DNA from: Streptomyces spororaveus
GTDB lineage: Bacteria; Actinomycetota; Actinomycetes; Streptomycetales; Streptomycetaceae
Assembly (NCBI RefSeq): GCF_016755875.1
Contig: NZ_BNED01000005.1
Coordinates: 682,001 to 746,000, forward strand
Reading direction: 5' to 3'
DNA length: 64,000 bases
Part shown: piece after piece, positions 1 through 7,730 of the stretch
How the letters are laid out: the number at the start of each line of letters is the position of its first letter
Position numbering within the stretch: the stretch's first letter is position 1
Position numbers and translations under genes: made by a program
Notes under the pieces: model-generated
What the model was told of the DNA's origin: nothing
The model's database searches: none
Seen by the model: only the letters and a program-made list of their open reading frames with translations

Positions 1-1458
1 CACCGTCCGACGCAGGCGTCGCCGGGATGCGTCGGCGGGCGTAACCGGCCGCTGGGTGTCCGTGCCCTCTGCCTCGCCTCCGCGAGGCGTCTCGGGCCGG
101 CCGCTGGGTTCCGCCGCCGCCGGGACGGACGGCGCGCCGGCCGTCTCCCTCACCCGCTCGGGCGCGGGCTCACGGAGCTTCAGCTTCAACTTCCGCGCGG
201 CCGCAGGCGCTTCACGCACGAGGCGGGCGGTCCACCGTCGTGAGAAGAACGCCACGCACAGCACGACGGCCACGGCGGCCACCTTCACGACGAGTGTCCT
301 GCCGTACGACGTCGTGGTCAGGGCTCCCCAGGAGCCGACCTGCCGCCAGGACTGGTACACCCCGGTGCCGACGAGAACGGCGACGGCGGCGAAAGCCAGT
401 GTCGAGAACCGGCTCATCGCGGCCGCCGGAATCGCGGGGGCGGTGTCGCCCCGGCTCCGGAGGAGCAGTACCACCGTGATCAGGCCGCCGAGCCAGACCC
501 CCATGGCCAGCAGGTGTAGGACCGCCACGGGAACGGCGAGGAGGACCTGGATGCCGGCGGAGGCGTGCTCGGCCGCGGCCCAGGTGAGCGCCAGCCCGAG
601 GGCGAGTACCGCCCCGGCCGGCCGGGCGCGGGAACCGAGGGCCTGCGGCTCGGCTCCGCCGTCCTGACCGCGGAACCGTACGGCCGACCGCTTGACGGCC
701 ACCGCCGCCACGGCGAGCAGCGCGAGCCTGGCGAGCAGTGCTCCACCGGGCCGACCGGTGGCCGTTCGGCTCCATTGGGAGAGGTCGAACGCCGACGTCA
801 GCGGGCCGGCCGTCTCGTACGGGCCACGCAGCAGCAGGAGGGCCACGGTGGACGCCACCAGCATCACCCATCCCACCGCCAGCTGTCGGCGCACCGGACG
901 AAGCGATGCCGCGGCGGGCCAGCACACGACGACGAACGCGGTGACCCCGACGAGGAGGGCGAGCCCGCTGTAGGCGACGTAGCGGACGAAGCCGTACAGG
1001 CGGCCGACCGCCGTGTCCGTCGGCGAGCCGGTCGGGACGACGGCGGCGGTCTCGGACGGCTCGCCGACGGAGAAGACGAAGGCGCCGGAGATCGGGTGGC
1101 CGTCGGCGGAGACGACCCGCCAGGCCACCGTGTAGGTGCCCTGGGGCAGTTCGTCGGACAGGTCCACCCGAGCGGTGTTGTCCTTGCCGTCCACGTGCTC
1201 GGCCGGGCGGGGGTTGACGCGCTCGTTGCCCGGCGACAGCACGCGCACCGAGTCGTCCGAGAAGCCGACCGACTCGGTGAAGGTCAGCGTCACCGCTTTC
1301 GGTGCCGTCTTGAGGACGACGCCGTCGCCGGGGTCGGAGCCGCTGAGGCCGGCATGCGCGAAGGCCGATCCGGCGCCTCCGACGATCAGCGCGAACACGG
1401 CGGTGAGCAGGGCCAGAACGGTCAGTGAGGTTCCGGTGCGAGGCGATCCTGGGCGCAT
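1..1458 (-). CDS. Copper resistance CopC-CopD fusion protein (3' end outside window)
   Basis: Reading leftwards from an ATG at 1458, the frame stays open to the window edge, giving at least 486 residues. A signal peptide ends in SAFA (residue 34), so the mature protein starts with His35, the usual N-terminal copper ligand of CopC. Residues 35-130 form the CopC beta-sandwich, with a second likely ligand in SADGHP (His121). From about residue 145 there are repeated hydrophobic segments matching the CopD membrane domain, then a basic/Pro-rich cytoplasmic tail. This CopC-CopD (YcnJ-like) arrangement is common in Streptomyces and is linked to copper import or homeostasis. The C-terminus is not visible. 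Family call is firm; direction of copper transport is not decided by sequence. Confidence 0.85.
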   Translation of the reverse strand, partial: MRPGSPRTGTSLTVLALLTAVFALIVGGAGSAFAHAGLSGSDPGDGVVLKTAPKAVTLTFTESVGFSDDSVRVLSPGNERVNPRPAEHVDGKDNTARVDLSDELPQGTYTVAWRVVSADGHPISGAFVFSVGEPSETAAVVPTGSPTDTAVGRLYGFVRYVAYSGLALLVGVTAFVVVCWPAAASLRPVRRQLAVGWVMLVASTVALLLLRGPYETAGPLTSAFDLSQWSRTATGRPGGALLARLALLAVAAVAVKRSAVRFRGQDGGAEPQALGSRARPAGAVLALGLALTWAAAEHASAGIQVLLAVPVAVLHLLAMGVWLGGLITVVLLLRSRGDTAPAIPAAAMSRFSTLAFAAVAVLVGTGVYQSWRQVGSWGALTTTSYGRTLVVKVAAVAVVLCVAFFSRRWTARLVREAPAAARKLKLKLREPAPERVRETAGAPSVPAAAEPSGRPETPRGGEAEGTDTQRPVTPADASRRRLRRTV

Positions 1459-1731
1459 GAGCAGGCAGCCTCCGAGGCGGCGTCGATGGTGGCGCCACCG
1501 CCCGGTACCGGGCTCGGGCAGGGCAGGACGCATACCGAGATGTGGACGGTAGTGCCGCCGGCCAGGTCAGAAGGCTCGTTGCGCAACTTCCGCTAAAGAG
1601 TGGTCACCCCGGCTGTGTGTGTAACAGGAAGGTATTAAGGGGCGGCGGAACGGAACGGCCGGCCGGCCCCGACGGGTCCTCGTGTTCAGAAACGCTCGCT
1701 CGTACCGACCATCGATTCCGAGGATGCAACG

Positions 1732-2385
1732 ATGCGCGTTCACCAGCTCACCTTCGCCGCCCTGGCCGTCGCCGCCGGCCTCACGCTCACGGCGTGCCAG
1801 AACGGCGAGGACGGCACAGCGCAAGGCGGCCCGTCGCCCTCGTCCACCTCTTCCAGCAGCTCCACCGCGCCCGCCGCGCCCGCCCCGGCCACGAGTTCCG
1901 ACGGGAAGGGCAAGACTGCCGGCACGAACACCGGCTCGGGCTCGGGCTCCGGCGAGAGCGGCAAGGCCGGCAAGTGCCGCACCGACGACCTGGAGATCAC
2001 GGCGATCGACAGCACCGTCGGCGGCGACACCGACGGCACCGTCGCGGTGCAGCTGAAGAACCGCGGCGGCGGGGACTGCACGCTCTCCGAGTACGCGGGC
2101 GTCGACCTGAAGACCAGCGCCGGGACGCTGTCCGCGAAGCGCACCGGCGAGCACCCCGGTCCGGCCGTCCTCAAGAAGGGGACGGCGGTCTCCTTCGGCG
2201 TCACCTACCCGCTCAACACGTCGGGCGGTTCCGGCGTGCGCGTCACGGGGCTGACCGTGACCCCGCCGGACGAGACGAAGTCGGTCACCCTCGCCTGGCC
2301 GGGCGCAGCCACCCTGCCCGTCACGGACGGCTCCGGTTCCGCGGTCGAGGTCGGCCCGATCGGAAGCGCGGGCCAGGGCGGCTGA
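1732..2385 (+). CDS. DUF4232-containing lipoprotein
   Basis: 217-residue secreted lipoprotein. The signal peptide ends in the lipobox LTAC, with Cys22 as the lipidated residue. Residues about 25-78 are a Ser/Thr/Pro/Gly linker, typical of actinobacterial surface lipoproteins. The remainder, starting at a conserved Cys in the CRTDDLEI segment and with a second Cys in GDCTLSEYAG, matches the DUF4232 beta-sandwich domain; the two cysteines probably form a disulfide. Function is unknown; it should sit on the outer face of the membrane. It diverges from the copper gene, with about 270 bp between the starts. The start is the ATG before the basic MRVHQ segment. Confidence 0.85.
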   Translation: MRVHQLTFAALAVAAGLTLTACQNGEDGTAQGGPSPSSTSSSSSTAPAAPAPATSSDGKGKTAGTNTGSGSGSGESGKAGKCRTDDLEITAIDSTVGGDTDGTVAVQLKNRGGGDCTLSEYAGVDLKTSAGTLSAKRTGEHPGPAVLKKGTAVSFGVTYPLNTSGGSGVRVTGLTVTPPDETKSVTLAWPGAATLPVTDGSGSAVEVGPIGSAGQGG

Positions 2386-2521
2386 CCCACGCAGGCGTCG
2401 GCGGCTCGCGACCATCCGGGTGGCCTCTGCCCGGCTTACGGCGCTGTACGGTCGCGCCGCACGCGCGGCAGCGCGAGGATGCACGGGCCCGGTTTCCCCT
2501 TCTTCGCGGCTGGAGACTTCA

Positions 2522-2797
2522 GTGCTCGAACGCAAGCGGCTCAAGGGCCGCACCCAGGTCACCTTCATCCTCCCCGAGGAGACCCCGCACGGGCCCGTCA
2601 GCGTGGTCGGCGACTTCAACCACTGGAACCCCGCCGCTCACCCCTTGGCGCCGCGCGGCGACGGGACCCGCGCCGCGACGGTCGCCCTCTCCGCCAACAC
2701 CGCCCATTCCTTCCGCTACCTCGCGGTCGACGGCCACTGGTTCGACGACGAACAGGCCGACAGCCACGACGGAGTCAACAGCCGCGTCCACACCTGA
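2522..2797 (+). CDS. Small CBM48 / isoamylase early-set domain protein
   Basis: 91 residues starting at GTG 2522, with GGAGA about 8 bases upstream. The frame is open further upstream but codon use there looks non-coding. The protein is one domain: a KRLKGRTQVTF strand, then VVGDFNHWNP, the hallmark of the glycogen-binding/isoamylase N-terminal set domain (CBM48), then FRYLAVDGHWFDDE. Stand-alone CBM48 domains in streptomycetes are thought to bind alpha-glucan or regulate partner proteins; there is no catalytic module. A strong terminator stem follows the stop. Confidence 0.8.
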   Translation: MLERKRLKGRTQVTFILPEETPHGPVSVVGDFNHWNPAAHPLAPRGDGTRAATVALSANTAHSFRYLAVDGHWFDDEQADSHDGVNSRVHT

Positions 2798-2802
2798 CCT
2801 TC

Positions 2803-2837
2803 GGCCTGCCGACGGCCGCCCGTGCCGTCGGCAGGCC
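2803..2837. terminator. Bidirectional terminator hairpin
   Basis: Perfect 14-bp inverted repeat (2803-2816 with 2824-2837) and a 7-nt loop, between the convergent CBM48 gene and DUF5133 gene. There is no long U-tract, as usual for Streptomyces terminators. Confidence 0.75.
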
Positions 2838-2847
2838 ACCAGGTGGA

Positions 2848-3111
2848 CTACCCCGCCCTACCCTTCAGGGTCCGGTCGTCCTGCGCCTGCGCCGGGGCGT
2901 CCGCGTCACCGAGCCGTGCGGTGCGCAGCCGCTCCCGGGCCGCGGCCAGCGCGGCGTCTATGTCACGCGTCCCGGTCGTCACGCACAGTGTGTAGACCAC
3001 GTCTTCCATCCGCTGCCGCACCGGTTCGTGACGGCTCACCGCCTCAGGCTCGGACACCCTCTCGTACTCCGCCACCAGGCGTGCCAGTACCGCGGGGTGA
3101 GCCATCATCAC
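2848..3111 (-). CDS. DUF5133 domain protein
   Basis: 87 residues beginning with consecutive start-capable codons (GTG-ATG-ATG), with GGAGCGAG upstream, so the exact first residue is uncertain by two. The sequence MAHPAVLARLVAEYE followed by a helical segment with VRQRMEDVVYTLCVTTGTRDI is characteristic of the Streptomyces DUF5133 family. These small cytoplasmic proteins occur in many copies per genome and have no known role. The C-terminus is charged and Ala-rich. It faces the CBM48 gene tail to tail. Confidence 0.8.
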   Translation of the reverse strand: MMMAHPAVLARLVAEYERVSEPEAVSRHEPVRQRMEDVVYTLCVTTGTRDIDAALAAARERLRTARLGDADAPAQAQDDRTLKGRAG

Positions 3112-3387
3112 GATCTCGCTCCTTCGTACACGCCGCCGTCACAGGCGGCTCGCCGCCACCGATGCCTCGTCTGCCCCGGACCGGTGGACCCATGCGCCAC
3201 ACGCGTTGACGCGCGTCTCCCCCTGTCGCGCAGTCAGTCGTCCGGGCCGCGGATACCGCCGCCGGGCCGCAGACGGGAGTACGACCTGTCGTGCGACCGG
3301 CTGCCCGAACCGGCCGCGAACGCGCCTCGGGACAAACGGCATTGCGTGCGCCGGCGCTCCGGGGAGGGCCGGCCTGACGGGCCTGCT

Positions 3388-4110
3388 TCACTTCAGGTGC
3401 CGGTCGCAGAACCTGACCCCTTCCTCCACCTCGAACCACGGGGTGCCGACGTGCCCGCCCATGTTGGCGTGCAGCGTCTTCTCCGTGCTGCCGAAGGCGT
3501 CGAACAGGTTCAGGGCCCCTTGCCGGGGGTTCCCTTCGTCGTCCCACTGCAGCAGGAACAGCAGCGGGATGGTGACCTGCCGTGCCTCCTCGCGCTGGGC
3601 GCGGGGAACGTAGCCCCCGGCGAAGAGTCCGGCGGCGGCGATGCGTGGCTCGACCACCGCCAGGCGGATGCCGACGGCCGTCCATCCCGAGTACCCGACC
3701 GGGCCGGCGATCTCGGGGAGCGCGAGGAGGGCGTCCAGGGTGGTCTGCCATTCCGGGACCGCCTTTTCGACCAGCGGGCCGATGAAGGACTCGAAGATGT
3801 CGTCGACCGGCTCGCCTGCCTGCATCGCCCGGCGGAGGTCGGCGCGTGCCTGCTCGTCGGCGGCGGAACGGGGTCGGTCACCGCACCCGGGGGCGTCGAT
3901 GGCGGCCACCGCGTAGCCGCTCGCCGCGGAATGCCGGGCCCGTGCCGCCAAGCGGGCTGCCGCCCTGGGCAGGCCGTTGTTGTGAGCCATGAGGATCAGC
4001 GGGACCGGTGCGGCGGAGGCGGGCGTCCACAGGGTGCCGGGGATCTCGCCGAGGGTGAATGCGCGTTCGAGGACGCCGTCGTCGAGGCGCTGCTCGGAGG
4101 TGAAGTGCAT
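3388..4110 (-). CDS. Alpha/beta hydrolase (dienelactone hydrolase-like)
   Basis: 240 residues from ATG 4110, with AAAGG about 8 bases upstream. The fold is recognised from LILMAHNNGL after strand 3, a nucleophile elbow GYSGW with the Ser in the usual place, and a C-terminal GGHVGTPWF carrying the candidate catalytic His. A DAFG Asp lies between them. The pattern fits a cytoplasmic serine hydrolase of the dienelactone hydrolase or acetyl-xylan esterase-like group; substrate unknown. A longer reading frame upstream includes a separate short ORF (4155-4208) and is not needed. Confidence 0.8.
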   Translation of the reverse strand: MHFTSEQRLDDGVLERAFTLGEIPGTLWTPASAAPVPLILMAHNNGLPRAAARLAARARHSAASGYAVAAIDAPGCGDRPRSAADEQARADLRRAMQAGEPVDDIFESFIGPLVEKAVPEWQTTLDALLALPEIAGPVGYSGWTAVGIRLAVVEPRIAAAGLFAGGYVPRAQREEARQVTIPLLFLLQWDDEGNPRQGALNLFDAFGSTEKTLHANMGGHVGTPWFEVEEGVRFCDRHLK

Positions 4111-4154
4111 GGTCGTGCCTTTCGGGAGGGCTCGTATCGGCGCTCCCGGACGAC

Positions 4155-4208
4155 CTATCGCCCGACCGTGACCCCGGAGGGGAGCACCCGTGTCGATACT
4201 GCGTTCAC
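4155..4208 (-). CDS. Possible 17-aa leader peptide upstream of the hydrolase
   Basis: A GTG at 4208 is preceded by one of the best ribosome sites in the window (AAGAGGAGGT, about 6-7 bases of spacing) and encodes MNAVSTRVLPSGVTVGR before a TAG. It ends 44 bases before the hydrolase ATG and is in the same frame, separated by the stop. This is either a regulatory leader ORF or the original start of a longer hydrolase interrupted by a nonsense mutation. No repeated rare codons or Trp/Cys run indicate classical attenuation. Confidence 0.35.
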   Translation of the reverse strand: MNAVSTRVLPSGVTVGR

Positions 4209-4407
4209 GGGTACCACCTCCTCTTTCTCTCGCACGGCCTCCGGAAACGTAGCAGCGGTCGCCGCGGTGCGCCACACGGTTTTCCCGCGGGCTCGCTCCG
4301 TGGTCGGACTCGTTGGTGGGGGGTTGTTCGATCGGCCCCCGGTTCCGCGTCGAGCCCGGGAGGATCTGTGCCGACGGCTCCCCACACCCGACCGAGGAGA
4401 CCCACGG

Positions 4408-4524
4408 ATGACGAAAATGCCCACCGCGGCGACAGGCGGTGGCGATTGCGTGTGCCGCGAGACCGCGTGCAAGGTCACGGTCACCGGAGATCCCGGCACC
4501 CGCTGCCCCGGGGCCGCACGGTGA
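4408..4524 (+). CDS. 38-aa four-cysteine micro-ORF coupled to NUDIX-kinase gene
   Basis: The ATG at 4408 has a good ribosome site (GAGGAG about 9 bases upstream). The product is 38 residues with Cys at 14, 16, 21 and 33 (CVC, then TAC, then RCPG) and a Thr-rich segment, ending in GTGA. The GTG of the next gene overlaps its TGA by 3 bases, so downstream translation is probably coupled. The next gene lacks a clear ribosome site of its own, which supports real translation here. Function unknown: possibly a metal- or redox-binding micropeptide, or simply a coupling leader. A RiPP precursor is conceivable but no modifying enzyme is nearby. Confidence 0.45.
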   Translation: MTKMPTAATGGGDCVCRETACKVTVTGDPGTRCPGAAR

Positions 4525-5903
4525 GCGGCGGGGCCCGGTACACCGTGCCGGTCGACGTCCACCTCATCCTGCGCCGCGACGGCGAAACCGGTCCCGAGGT
4601 ACTGCTGTCCCGCCGCGCCGGGCCGGTGTACGCGTCCGGGCTGTGGCACCTGCCGTCCGGGCACCTCGACCCGGGCGAGGACATGCTCGCGGCGGTGATC
4701 CGGGAAGCCCGCGAGGAGACCGGAGTGGTGATCGACCCCGAGGACGTGACCGCTGCCGTCACCGTCCACCATCGCCCTCCGGTGGGCGCCCATTCCCGGA
4801 TCGGCGTGTTCTTCGAGGTACGGCGCTGGTCGGGCCGGCCGGAGGTGAGGGAGCCGGACCGGTGCGACGGCATGGGCTGGTACCCGCTGGACGGGCTGCC
4901 GGACCCGATGGTGGCCTACTGCCGGGCCGGCCTCGACGCCTACCGCGCCGGGCTGCCCGCCGCCGTGCACTTCCAGCGGCCCGGCGACCCGATCCGGTAC
5001 ACCCGCGGCGACCCCGACCGCAGCCGTCCGCTGCCCGGACCACCCGTCGGCGGCGCGGAGTTGCCGCACCGACTGCGAACGTTCGCAGAGCAGGCGGTCG
5101 GCCGGATCACCGAGGCGGTCGACGCCTCCTGGGCGCGCACCGGAAGCCGGGTGTGGCTGATCACCGGCGCCGGCGGCGGAACCTGGTACCTCAAGCGGCA
5201 CCGGGGACCGAAGTTCCACGAGCGGGAGGTGGCCGCGTACCGGAGGTGGGTGCCGGCACTCGGCGCACACGCTCCCCGCCTCGTCGCGGCCGACCCCGCG
5301 GCGTGCGCCGTCGTCGTCACCCCCCTGGCCGGACGGCCACTGCACGGCATGGTCCTCGATGCGGCCGCCGAGGCAGGCGTCCAGCAGGCGTTGGGCCGTC
5401 TTGCCTCCGCGCTGCACCACAGTGCCCCGGAACAGCCCGTCGGAGCGGCCCCGGCCGCGGCCGGGGTGAAGGGCCGGCTGGACGCGGCCCGGCCGTGCCT
5501 GGCGGACGGGGACGAGGACCTGGTCCTCGCCCTGGCCCGCACGTACGAGGACCTCCCGCGGCCGGCCCTGGTACCGACGCACGGGGACCTCCAGTACCGC
5601 AACGTTCTGCTCGGCGAGGACGGCGAGCCACGGCTGTTCGACTTCGAGCGGTCGGAGTACGGCACCGCCACGCGGGACATGGTGCGCCTGAGCGGCACCT
5701 GGGACGGCCGGCCCGACCTGCGCGCCGCGTTCCTCGCCGGGTACGGCAGGCCGCTGACCCCGGTCGAGGAGCTCCGCCTGGACTGCGAGTCGGCCTTCGA
5801 CGCCGTTTCCGGTATCGCCTACGGCAGCACCCACGCCGACCCGGAAGTCGCCGAACGCGGCCGCCGCACCCTGCTACGCCTCCGTGTCACAGGGCGCCCG
5901 TAG
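4521..5903 (+). CDS. NUDIX hydrolase-phosphotransferase (APH) fusion
   Basis: 460 residues from GTG 4521. Residues about 5-150 are a NUDIX domain with a full Nudix box (GHLDPGED, then REAREETGV), implying hydrolysis of a nucleoside diphosphate-linked substrate. Residues about 185-440 are an aminoglycoside-phosphotransferase/choline-kinase fold: HGDLQYRN matches the catalytic loop (HGDxxxxN) and FDFERSEYG the metal-binding loop. An ATP-binding strand is present (WYLKRHRG). Having both on one chain suggests a two-step reaction on a nucleotide-linked sugar or alcohol, or coupled repair and salvage. Whether it confers drug resistance cannot be told. Start chosen by overlap with the upstream micro-ORF. 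Confidence 0.85.
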   Translation: MSGGARYTVPVDVHLILRRDGETGPEVLLSRRAGPVYASGLWHLPSGHLDPGEDMLAAVIREAREETGVVIDPEDVTAAVTVHHRPPVGAHSRIGVFFEVRRWSGRPEVREPDRCDGMGWYPLDGLPDPMVAYCRAGLDAYRAGLPAAVHFQRPGDPIRYTRGDPDRSRPLPGPPVGGAELPHRLRTFAEQAVGRITEAVDASWARTGSRVWLITGAGGGTWYLKRHRGPKFHEREVAAYRRWVPALGAHAPRLVAADPAACAVVVTPLAGRPLHGMVLDAAAEAGVQQALGRLASALHHSAPEQPVGAAPAAAGVKGRLDAARPCLADGDEDLVLALARTYEDLPRPALVPTHGDLQYRNVLLGEDGEPRLFDFERSEYGTATRDMVRLSGTWDGRPDLRAAFLAGYGRPLTPVEELRLDCESAFDAVSGIAYGSTHADPEVAERGRRTLLRLRVTGRP

Positions 5904-6113
5904 GCGCCGCGCGCCACGTACCCGCTGGTGACGGCGCGGGGGTGAGGCCGTTCTCGCCCCCGCTCTCGGCATCCTGGACGGCATGGCCGACACAGCCAGG
6001 GGCGAGGGCGCCCAACAGGCCCGAGGTGTGGACGAACAGACCCGGCAGGGAGGCCGAACGGCCGCGGGACGCAGTCGATGTCGTCATAGTGTGAACGCCG
6101 CGCACTAAGTGAC

Positions 6114-6132
6114 GCTATGTTGCAGGCATAGC
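6114..6132 (+). promoter_or_regulatory. Inverted repeat upstream of the 73-aa/XRE pair
   Basis: GCTATG and CATAGC arms (6114-6119, 6127-6132) separated by 7 bases, 28 bases before the ATG at 6160. It is a candidate operator for the XRE-type protein encoded in the same unit. Confidence 0.35.
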
Positions 6133-6159
6133 ACCGACAGCAACGAAGGGTCCACTGCC

Positions 6160-6381
6160 ATGGCTCGCCTCAACTTTGCTCAACTGGCTCTCGCCTTCGC
6201 CCTCATTCACGCCGTCGACGAAGTCCGCCGTGATCCGGCCGTGGTCAAGGCGGCCAGGCAGTTCATCGAAGACAGCCTCCAGGCGATCCGCTCCAGTGCT
6301 GCGGTGGCGCGTGAGGCCCAGTCCTCCTGGCGTCGCCACAGGCCGCCGGCCCAAGGCGCCGGGGCCGGGACCGGTGAATGA
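6160..6381 (+). CDS. 73-aa protein overlapping the XRE/glycine-zipper gene
   Basis: Starts at ATG 6160 with GAAGGG upstream. The first 25 residues (ARLNFAQLALAFALIHAVDEV) form an amphipathic or weakly hydrophobic helix, followed by VVKAARQFIEDSLQAIRSSAA and a basic tail. It overlaps the next gene by 8 bases, which suggests translational coupling and fixed stoichiometry. I do not recognise the family. Because the partner has a DNA-binding head and a membrane-active-looking body, this small protein may be an antidote, adaptor or secreted partner; this is inference from arrangement only. Confidence 0.6.
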   Translation: MARLNFAQLALAFALIHAVDEVRRDPAVVKAARQFIEDSLQAIRSSAAVAREAQSSWRRHRPPAQGAGAGTGE

Positions 6382-7597
6382 GTTCAGCGCGGAGGCGATG
6401 GGCCTCGTGATCCGCGAGTACCGCCTGGACCAAAGTCCCTCGATGACCCAGGACGAGTTGGCCAGGCGGGCCGACTACGGGAAGGGTGGCGCGGTCTCGA
6501 TCTCCCGGATCGAGCACGGGCTCATCAGCCCCAGAGAGCACCGTCTGGCCGCCATCGCCCTCGCCCTCCGGCTGACGCCCGAGCAACTCAAGCAGGAGGC
6601 GGAGGACCGAACCAGGTCCCTCGCTCATCAGCGGGGCCAGCGGCCCGTGAAGCTGCGCGAACAGGTCGCGGAGACGAAGCGACGCTACGCCGAGGTCAAC
6701 GAGAAGGCGGCCCAGCGGTCGAAGATCACCCAAGAGCACGGGGAAGCCTTTTACCGCGTCCATGATGTCGTCCGCGACGAGTTCTTCATGAGGTTCGTGG
6801 AGCTGGCCAAGAGCATCAGCGGGGCGCCCGAGCCGGAAAGACCGCGCCAGGAGGAGATCGAGAGCGCGGCCAGGACCCCTACGGCGATACGTATCGGAGC
6901 CATGTCCGCCGGGATCGCCAACGCCATCCGGGGGGCCACCGCCGGAGGTGCGGCCGGGGCGGCAGTCGGCGGCGCCGCGGCCTACGGCGCTTTCACCGCG
7001 GCCGCGTTGTTCGGTTCCGCCTCCACCGGAACGGCCATCTCGACGCTGTCCGGGGTTGCCGCGACCAACGCGACGCTGGCCCTCCTGGGAGGAGGCACGC
7101 TGGCCGCCGGCGGTGCGGGCATGGCCGGCGGGATTCTCCTGCTCACCGGCATGGTCGCCGCTCCGGCGGCAGCACTGGCAGCCGCCGGGTTCTACGTCTT
7201 GAGGCGGCGCCGGAACAAGAAGGAGGAGGAACGTCTGCGAACCGAGGTCGAGGCTGCGGAGGCGGCGCTGGACCAGTCGCAGCAAGGGTTCGACGCGATG
7301 ATCGAAGTGCTGCTCCGTGCCCCGGACATCGTGGAGTACGTAAGCGTCCACGGCACCCACGCCCTTGAGAAGTGGAGGGCCGGTCTGCCGCCGGAACCCC
7401 GGGACTGGGCTTCGCTCGGGCAGGACGGGCAGGAACGGTACAAGGGGTTCCTCAGGGTGGCGGGCTGCCTCCTCGCCGTGGGCAGCATCAACGTCAGCGC
7501 TCTCCTCACGGCTGAGCCCGACGCTCTGCGCGAGATGGACGCGGCCATCGACGAGACGCTGCGGTACGCGGACAGGACCATCAGGTCGATCGTCTGA
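6374..7597 (+). CDS. XRE HTH protein with glycine-zipper membrane domain
   Basis: 407 residues from GTG 6374. Residues 1-75 are an XRE-type helix-turn-helix (TQDELARRADYGKGG, ISRIEHGLISP). Residues about 80-160 are a charged helical/coiled-coil region. Residues about 175-285 are strikingly Gly/Ala-rich and hydrophobic (GGAAGAAVGGAAAYGA, then STGTAISTLSGVAATNATLA and LLGGGTLAAGG), ending in basic RRRRNKK; this looks like two or more membrane-inserting hairpins. A second coiled coil (about 288-320) and a helical C-terminus follow. The central motif recurs in many uncharacterised bacterial proteins. A DNA-binding head on a membrane-inserting body suggests a regulated membrane effector, possibly stress or phage defence. 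Confidence 0.75.
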   Translation: MNEFSAEAMGLVIREYRLDQSPSMTQDELARRADYGKGGAVSISRIEHGLISPREHRLAAIALALRLTPEQLKQEAEDRTRSLAHQRGQRPVKLREQVAETKRRYAEVNEKAAQRSKITQEHGEAFYRVHDVVRDEFFMRFVELAKSISGAPEPERPRQEEIESAARTPTAIRIGAMSAGIANAIRGATAGGAAGAAVGGAAAYGAFTAAALFGSASTGTAISTLSGVAATNATLALLGGGTLAAGGAGMAGGILLLTGMVAAPAAALAAAGFYVLRRRRNKKEEERLRTEVEAAEAALDQSQQGFDAMIEVLLRAPDIVEYVSVHGTHALEKWRAGLPPEPRDWASLGQDGQERYKGFLRVAGCLLAVGSINVSALLTAEPDALREMDAAIDETLRYADRTIRSIV

Positions 7598-7730
7598 ACA
7601 CGCAAACCGGACCATGGCCGACCAGGCCTTCCGCTGCTCCCGGGCCCCCGATGACGGGACGACGGCTGCGGTGTCAGTCCTCTGAAGTAGTCTTCCGGCC
7701 ACCGCACACCGACTCGGAGGACCAGAAGAA

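Noticed and set aside
212..1498. 428-aa open frame on the minus strand
   Set aside because: Arg/Pro-rich shadow of the CopC-CopD gene in another frame; no domain and no ribosome site.
5887..6105. 72-aa minus-strand ORF between the NUDIX fusion and the 73-aa gene
   Set aside because: No recognisable motif, weak start and divergent codon pattern; treated as intergenic.
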